Assembly: GCA_023091665.1 (NCBI GenBank)
Contig: JALJCQ010000020.1
Span: 186,001-250,000, forward strand
DNA from: Pythium myriotylum
Taxonomy: Eukaryota; Oomycota; Peronosporomycetes; Pythiales; Pythiaceae
DNA: 64,000 nucleotides
Reading direction: 5' to 3'
A model generated the notes under the pieces. It was not told where the DNA came from. It worked only from the letters and a program-made list of their open reading frames with translations, and made no database searches. Both the position numbers and the translations under genes were made by a program. This document shows positions 61,267 to 64,000 of this stretch, in pieces (position 1 is the first letter of the stretch; the number at the start of each line of letters is the position of its first letter).

Positions 61267-62746
61267 GAAGCATCGAGGACGCACGAGGCCATACCAACTA
61301 CCAGAAGATTCATTTATATGGGAGCAGTCAGTTTCGCTCACGCCATTTGAAACTGGCTCAAAACCTTAACACCGGCGTAACCCTTAACATCGATTTACCG
61401 TTTTACTTTATCCCAGTAGCGCAATGTTCTCGAACTGTTGTCAGAACATTGCACTAGCGGTATAAAGTATTACGGTAAATCGATGTGAAGCGTTGGGTGG
61501 ATGTGGAGATGTTAAGAAACGACGAGGCATAACGTGAAACGCCAAATTAACTTACATCTCTGTAAGAACTTTGCAAAAATTAGTTTTTTCTGTATTATTG
61601 TGGAATTAATTCCATTGCATGATTGCACCGCCGAGTTCAGGGTCGCAATAAACCACGTGAGATGCTTGGTACACCGATCAGCGCGAATAGTCTGTGCAAA
61701 TAATTAGTCTCACACATTATTTGGGCCAACACAAACTATTTAGTGTGTGCCAACCCCGCCAGCACCAACCCAGACTAATAAGTGTGCAGAGAATTTCATA
61801 CTTGGTAGAAATAACCCCGTTGAGCCAAGCTGTTCCCGCCCTGAAAGCGCGGGCTTTCATACCGTGGCGCCGTTTGCTGCGTACCCCGACGGCTTCACTC
61901 ATCGGGATTGTCGAAAACGACCGTTCAAGAACAACCTCAACACTCTCAGTCTCCCCGATGTCGATCCTTCTCGCATGTGGCACCACCATCTCTTACAAGG
62001 GGTGTGGCAAAGATGCCTCGTCTGTATCTCATAAATGCGACGTGTGCGGTCGTCCAAACCACGATATTTTGTGGGATTCCTGTGGAGGAAGGCTTCGGTG
62101 CCAGTGTGCGCTGCATCACGTGTGTGCCGCTTCTTCAGGCGCCCTCTGTTGAGTATCGTCATTACTCGTTGTCTGCGGACTGCGGACACACCAGACTCAT
62201 CGGGCTGAACCACAATGGGATGTGCTAGTTAGTCCGTTGACTCCGACGAGTCCGTTGTGTCCGTTGTGTCCTACACTGAAGACTACAAGGCAAAACGCCT
62301 AGTACTAGACCCTGTAGGAGAAGATGTATGTATAGGATAAAACTGCGAACATATACTGACTCTCCAACTTACCTTCGACGATTCAAGTGGCTCCAGCTTA
62401 ACAAAGAGCCTGCATAATCTTAACAGGTTATAAGCCCAATGAACGACTACGTCAAGCTTGCCGATGGGAACTATTGCCATTAGTAATACAACATACAAGT
62501 ACATCTGATGCGCAAGGGACTTCTCGCGCGCATCGTATGCCCAAAGAGTGACAAGACCTATGATCGACCAACCGGTGACTTGGTTTGAACACGATCTCAA
62601 GGCACTTGGTATCATCGCCGCGGGGGCCTCCCCTTCAGCTCTCCTCCCTTCTCGTGCTTGCCACGTCTACGCCACGCGGTTGGAACCAAACAACCAGCCC
62701 ACGCGCCGTCGCAATACTTACTCTCACCCACATCCCAACCAACAAG
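61267..62746. other. Gene-poor region with a possible zinc-finger relic
   Basis: About 1.5 kb. The plus strand at about 61965-62152 reads LACGTTISYKGCGKDASSVS then HKCDVCGRPNHDILWDSCGG and a His/Cys-rich end, which looks like a zinc-binding fragment of a larger, decayed gene. It has no start or companion sequence. The rest is AT-richer and featureless apart from the hairpin at 61388-61487. Confidence 0.35.
61388..61487. repeat. Large imperfect inverted repeat (hairpin, MITE-like)
   Basis: Arms 61388-61431 and 61444-61487 (44 bp each) are complementary at about 38 positions by eye, with a 12-bp loop. Outer ends share ACATCGATTTACCGT and the inner ends GCAATGTTCT. It lies 121 bp after the stop of paralogue B and could also form a strong RNA hairpin. 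Confidence 0.8.
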
Positions 62747-62934
62747 ATGATGGAGACGGAGGACACGACAGCCTCCACATGGAGTGTACACTCGATGCAG
62801 AGACAGAGCGTGGAGGTAGCGGGCTACAGCCAGTCCAACCAGCCCAACACACTGGGTTGGCGTCCTGCGTATGGATATCCTCTTCCGCCAGTCCTCGCCC
62901 TCTTGATCGTCGTGTTCTCGGTTCTGGCCCGGTG
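62621..62934 (+). repeat. 314-bp duplicated segment, copy 1
   Basis: Nearly identical to 63669-63982 (I see one difference, G at about 62887 against A at about 63935), spaced 1,048 bp apart. It includes the 5' flank and most of the small membrane-protein frame. Confidence 0.92.
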
Positions 62935-63109
62935 CATCGTCCTTGGTGTGGTCTGGCGGGGGTGGATACCTGCTACCTGGTCTACGTTACTCCTCGAGGA
63001 GTTTCGGGCTTCGCTGGTGGGTGGCCGCCCGTGTGGGCGCGGGAGTGCGGTGGAGGTGTGCGTGTGTGTGTGTGCGTGTGTGTGTAAGAGAGGGTGTGTG
63101 TGGGTGTGA
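62747..63109 (+). CDS. Hypothetical small membrane protein, copy 1
   Basis: 120 residues from ATG at 62747 (MMETEDTTASTWSVHSMQRQ). A short polar N-terminus leads to one long hydrophobic segment (PPVLALLIVVFSVLARCIVL) and a basic, Gly/Arg-rich tail ending in a Cys/Val stretch encoded by a (GT)n run, which makes the C-terminus doubtful. The first about 62 residues are repeated in copy 2, so that part may be the real conserved piece. No family recognised. Confidence 0.4.
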   Translation: MMETEDTTASTWSVHSMQRQSVEVAGYSQSNQPNTLGWRPAYGYPLPPVLALLIVVFSVLARCIVLGVVWRGWIPATWSTLLLEEFRASLVGGRPCGRGSAVEVCVCVCACVCKRGCVWV

Positions 63110-63160
63110 GGGAGAATGTGTGGGTGTGGGTGTGAGAGAGGGTGTGTGTGGTGTGTGCGA
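63059..63160. repeat. GT-rich simple sequence
   Basis: Interrupted (GT)n/(GGGT)n sequence on the plus strand, overlapping the end of the small open frame. The region 63300-63420 is a complementary-type CA-rich stretch on the same strand. Confidence 0.8.
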
Positions 63161-63203
63161 AGGTGGCAGAAGGTGCTATAATGTGCAAAAAGGTGGAGCA
63201 AAG

Positions 63204-63276
63204 TATCAATGGAGGGGATCGAACCCTCGATCTCAAGCGTGTGAAGCTTGCGTCCTAACCACTAGACGACACTGAC
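63204..63276 (-). tRNA. tRNA-Val (anticodon CAC)
   Basis: Read on the minus strand, a 73-nt cloverleaf fits: acceptor GTCAGTG pairing with CATTGAT (two G-U), D-arm GTC..GAC with the TAGTGGTTAG loop, anticodon stem CAAGC/GCTTG with loop TTCACAC (anticodon CAC, reading GTG), five-base variable loop, and T-arm GAGGG/CCCTC with loop TTCGATC, then discriminator A. The internal promoter boxes are recognisable (TAGTGGTTAGGAC as A box, GGTTCGATCCC as B box). No intron. Confidence 0.88.
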
Positions 63277-63299
63277 ACTCACACGGATACCCCCGCCCA

Positions 63300-63668
63300 A
63301 ACACCTCCACAATTAATACTCAACAAAACACACAACACACAAACGCACAACACACAACACACACTCCAACCACAACACAACACAACACACTCACTCCACC
63401 AACGTCCAATACCACCTCCCCCATCTCCCAAACCCCCACCCTACATGCGCGCATGGTGTACGTAACCTTCCAGGCCCTCTCCTTTCCACCGCGTATCTCT
63501 CCAATGTGCTCACCGTCGGTTTGGCTCGTCCTCAGCCGAGGTCCATCACCAACCAGTCATCCCACTACACCCTTCTACAACAAAACAAACGCTGTCTCGT
63601 TTGAAACAACCTCGCACTGCCACCCACGCCACCCACGCCACGCCACCGACGCCACCCACGTCGCTTCT
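63300..63668. other. CA-rich non-coding spacer
   Basis: Low-complexity CA-rich DNA followed by Pro/His/Thr-like triplet repeats (CCACCCACG near 63619-63660). No gene seen. Confidence 0.5.
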
Positions 63669-63982
63669 CGGGGGCCTCCCCTTCAGCTCTCCTCCCTTCT
63701 CGTGCTTGCCACGTCTACGCCACGCGGTTGGAACCAAACAACCAGCCCACGCGCCGTCGCAATACTTACTCTCACCCACATCCCAACCAACAAGATGATG
63801 GAGACGGAGGACACGACAGCCTCCACATGGAGTGTACACTCGATGCAGAGACAGAGCGTGGAGGTAGCGGGCTACAGCCAGTCCAACCAGCCCAACACAC
63901 TGGGTTGGCGTCCTGCGTATGGATATCCTCTTCCACCAGTCCTCGCCCTCTTGATCGTCGTGTTCTCGGTTCTGGCCCGGTG
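63669..63982 (+). repeat. 314-bp duplicated segment, copy 2
   Basis: Second copy of 62621-62934. At its right end a 20-bp sequence (GGTTCTCGGTTCTGGCCCG-like) is itself repeated in tandem to the window edge. Confidence 0.92.
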
Positions 63983-64000
63983 GTTCTCGGTTCTGGCCCG
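63795..64000 (+). CDS. Hypothetical small membrane protein, copy 2, cut by the window edge
   Basis: Same start (MMETEDTTASTW) and hydrophobic segment as the copy at 62747. After VFSVLAR it continues WFSVLA because of a local tandem duplication, then leaves the window. It is unclear whether either copy is functional. Confidence 0.35.
   Translation, partial: MMETEDTTASTWSVHSMQRQSVEVAGYSQSNQPNTLGWRPAYGYPLPPVLALLIVVFSVLARWFSVLA

Overview
This window is nuclear DNA of an oomycete, most likely a Pythium-like species. The evidence is very short GT-AG introns (41 to about 110 bp where I can place them), strongly GC-ending codons, densely packed genes (several convergent pairs lie 45 to 100 bp apart), promoter elements close to the oomycete initiator, an oomycete-type TKL kinase signature, a bZIP-like factor with a non-standard basic region, and a protein resembling the basal-body factor CFAP157, as expected of a flagellated organism. 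The species is inferred; nothing here names it.

Layout. 1-1643 holds the N-terminal part of a secreted protein running off the left edge. 1.7-3.8 kb is gene-poor with decayed coding scraps. 3.8-10.4 kb carries a mucin-like surface protein, a TXNDC9-type phosducin-like protein, a CFAP157-like coiled-coil protein and an alpha-kinase. 12.5-21.6 kb carries a TMEM144-type transporter, a coiled-coil/PDZ/ankyrin protein, a long coiled-coil protein and an interrupted STE24 protease. 23.7-36.7 kb is a housekeeping block: importin beta, calreticulin, a bZIP-like factor, a zinc-finger membrane protein, ribosomal protein uL1/L10a, dihydrolipoamide dehydrogenase and a DHHC palmitoyltransferase. 37-49 kb carries a Cys-rich GPI-type surface protein, a small coiled-coil protein, PIG-Y, a probable 2OG-Fe(II) oxygenase, a remarkable VPS34-like/TKL-kinase fusion containing a 1,308-bp exact tandem duplication, a YAE1-domain protein, a single-pass membrane protein and a methyltransferase. 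49-61 kb holds two paralogues of an unrecognised protein family, in opposite orientation around an ankyrin-repeat gene and repeat-rich DNA. The last 3 kb has a small membrane-protein gene duplicated 1,048 bp apart with a tRNA-Val(CAC) between the copies.

Most interesting. (1) The two unrecognised paralogues (49111-51717 minus, 58770-61266 plus) share a five-exon structure with a 25-nt exon and an 8-nt micro-exon, visible only by comparing the copies. (2) The fusion at 42.6-46.2 kb joins the helical and catalytic regions of a class III PI3-kinase to a TKL kinase domain; both have lost catalytic motifs, both contain frame breaks, and the whole has been partly duplicated in tandem. (3) A palindrome, GCCAACGTTGGC, lies directly upstream of both importin beta and calreticulin. 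Functions share common themes (ER quality control and GPI anchoring: calreticulin, PIG-Y; lipid modification: STE24, DHHC enzyme; flagellar or coiled-coil proteins), but I see no operon-like organisation.

Limits: introns were placed by eye from GT/AG, reading frame and family knowledge. Frame breaks in STE24 and in the PI3K-like gene could be real decay, unrecognised splicing or assembly error.
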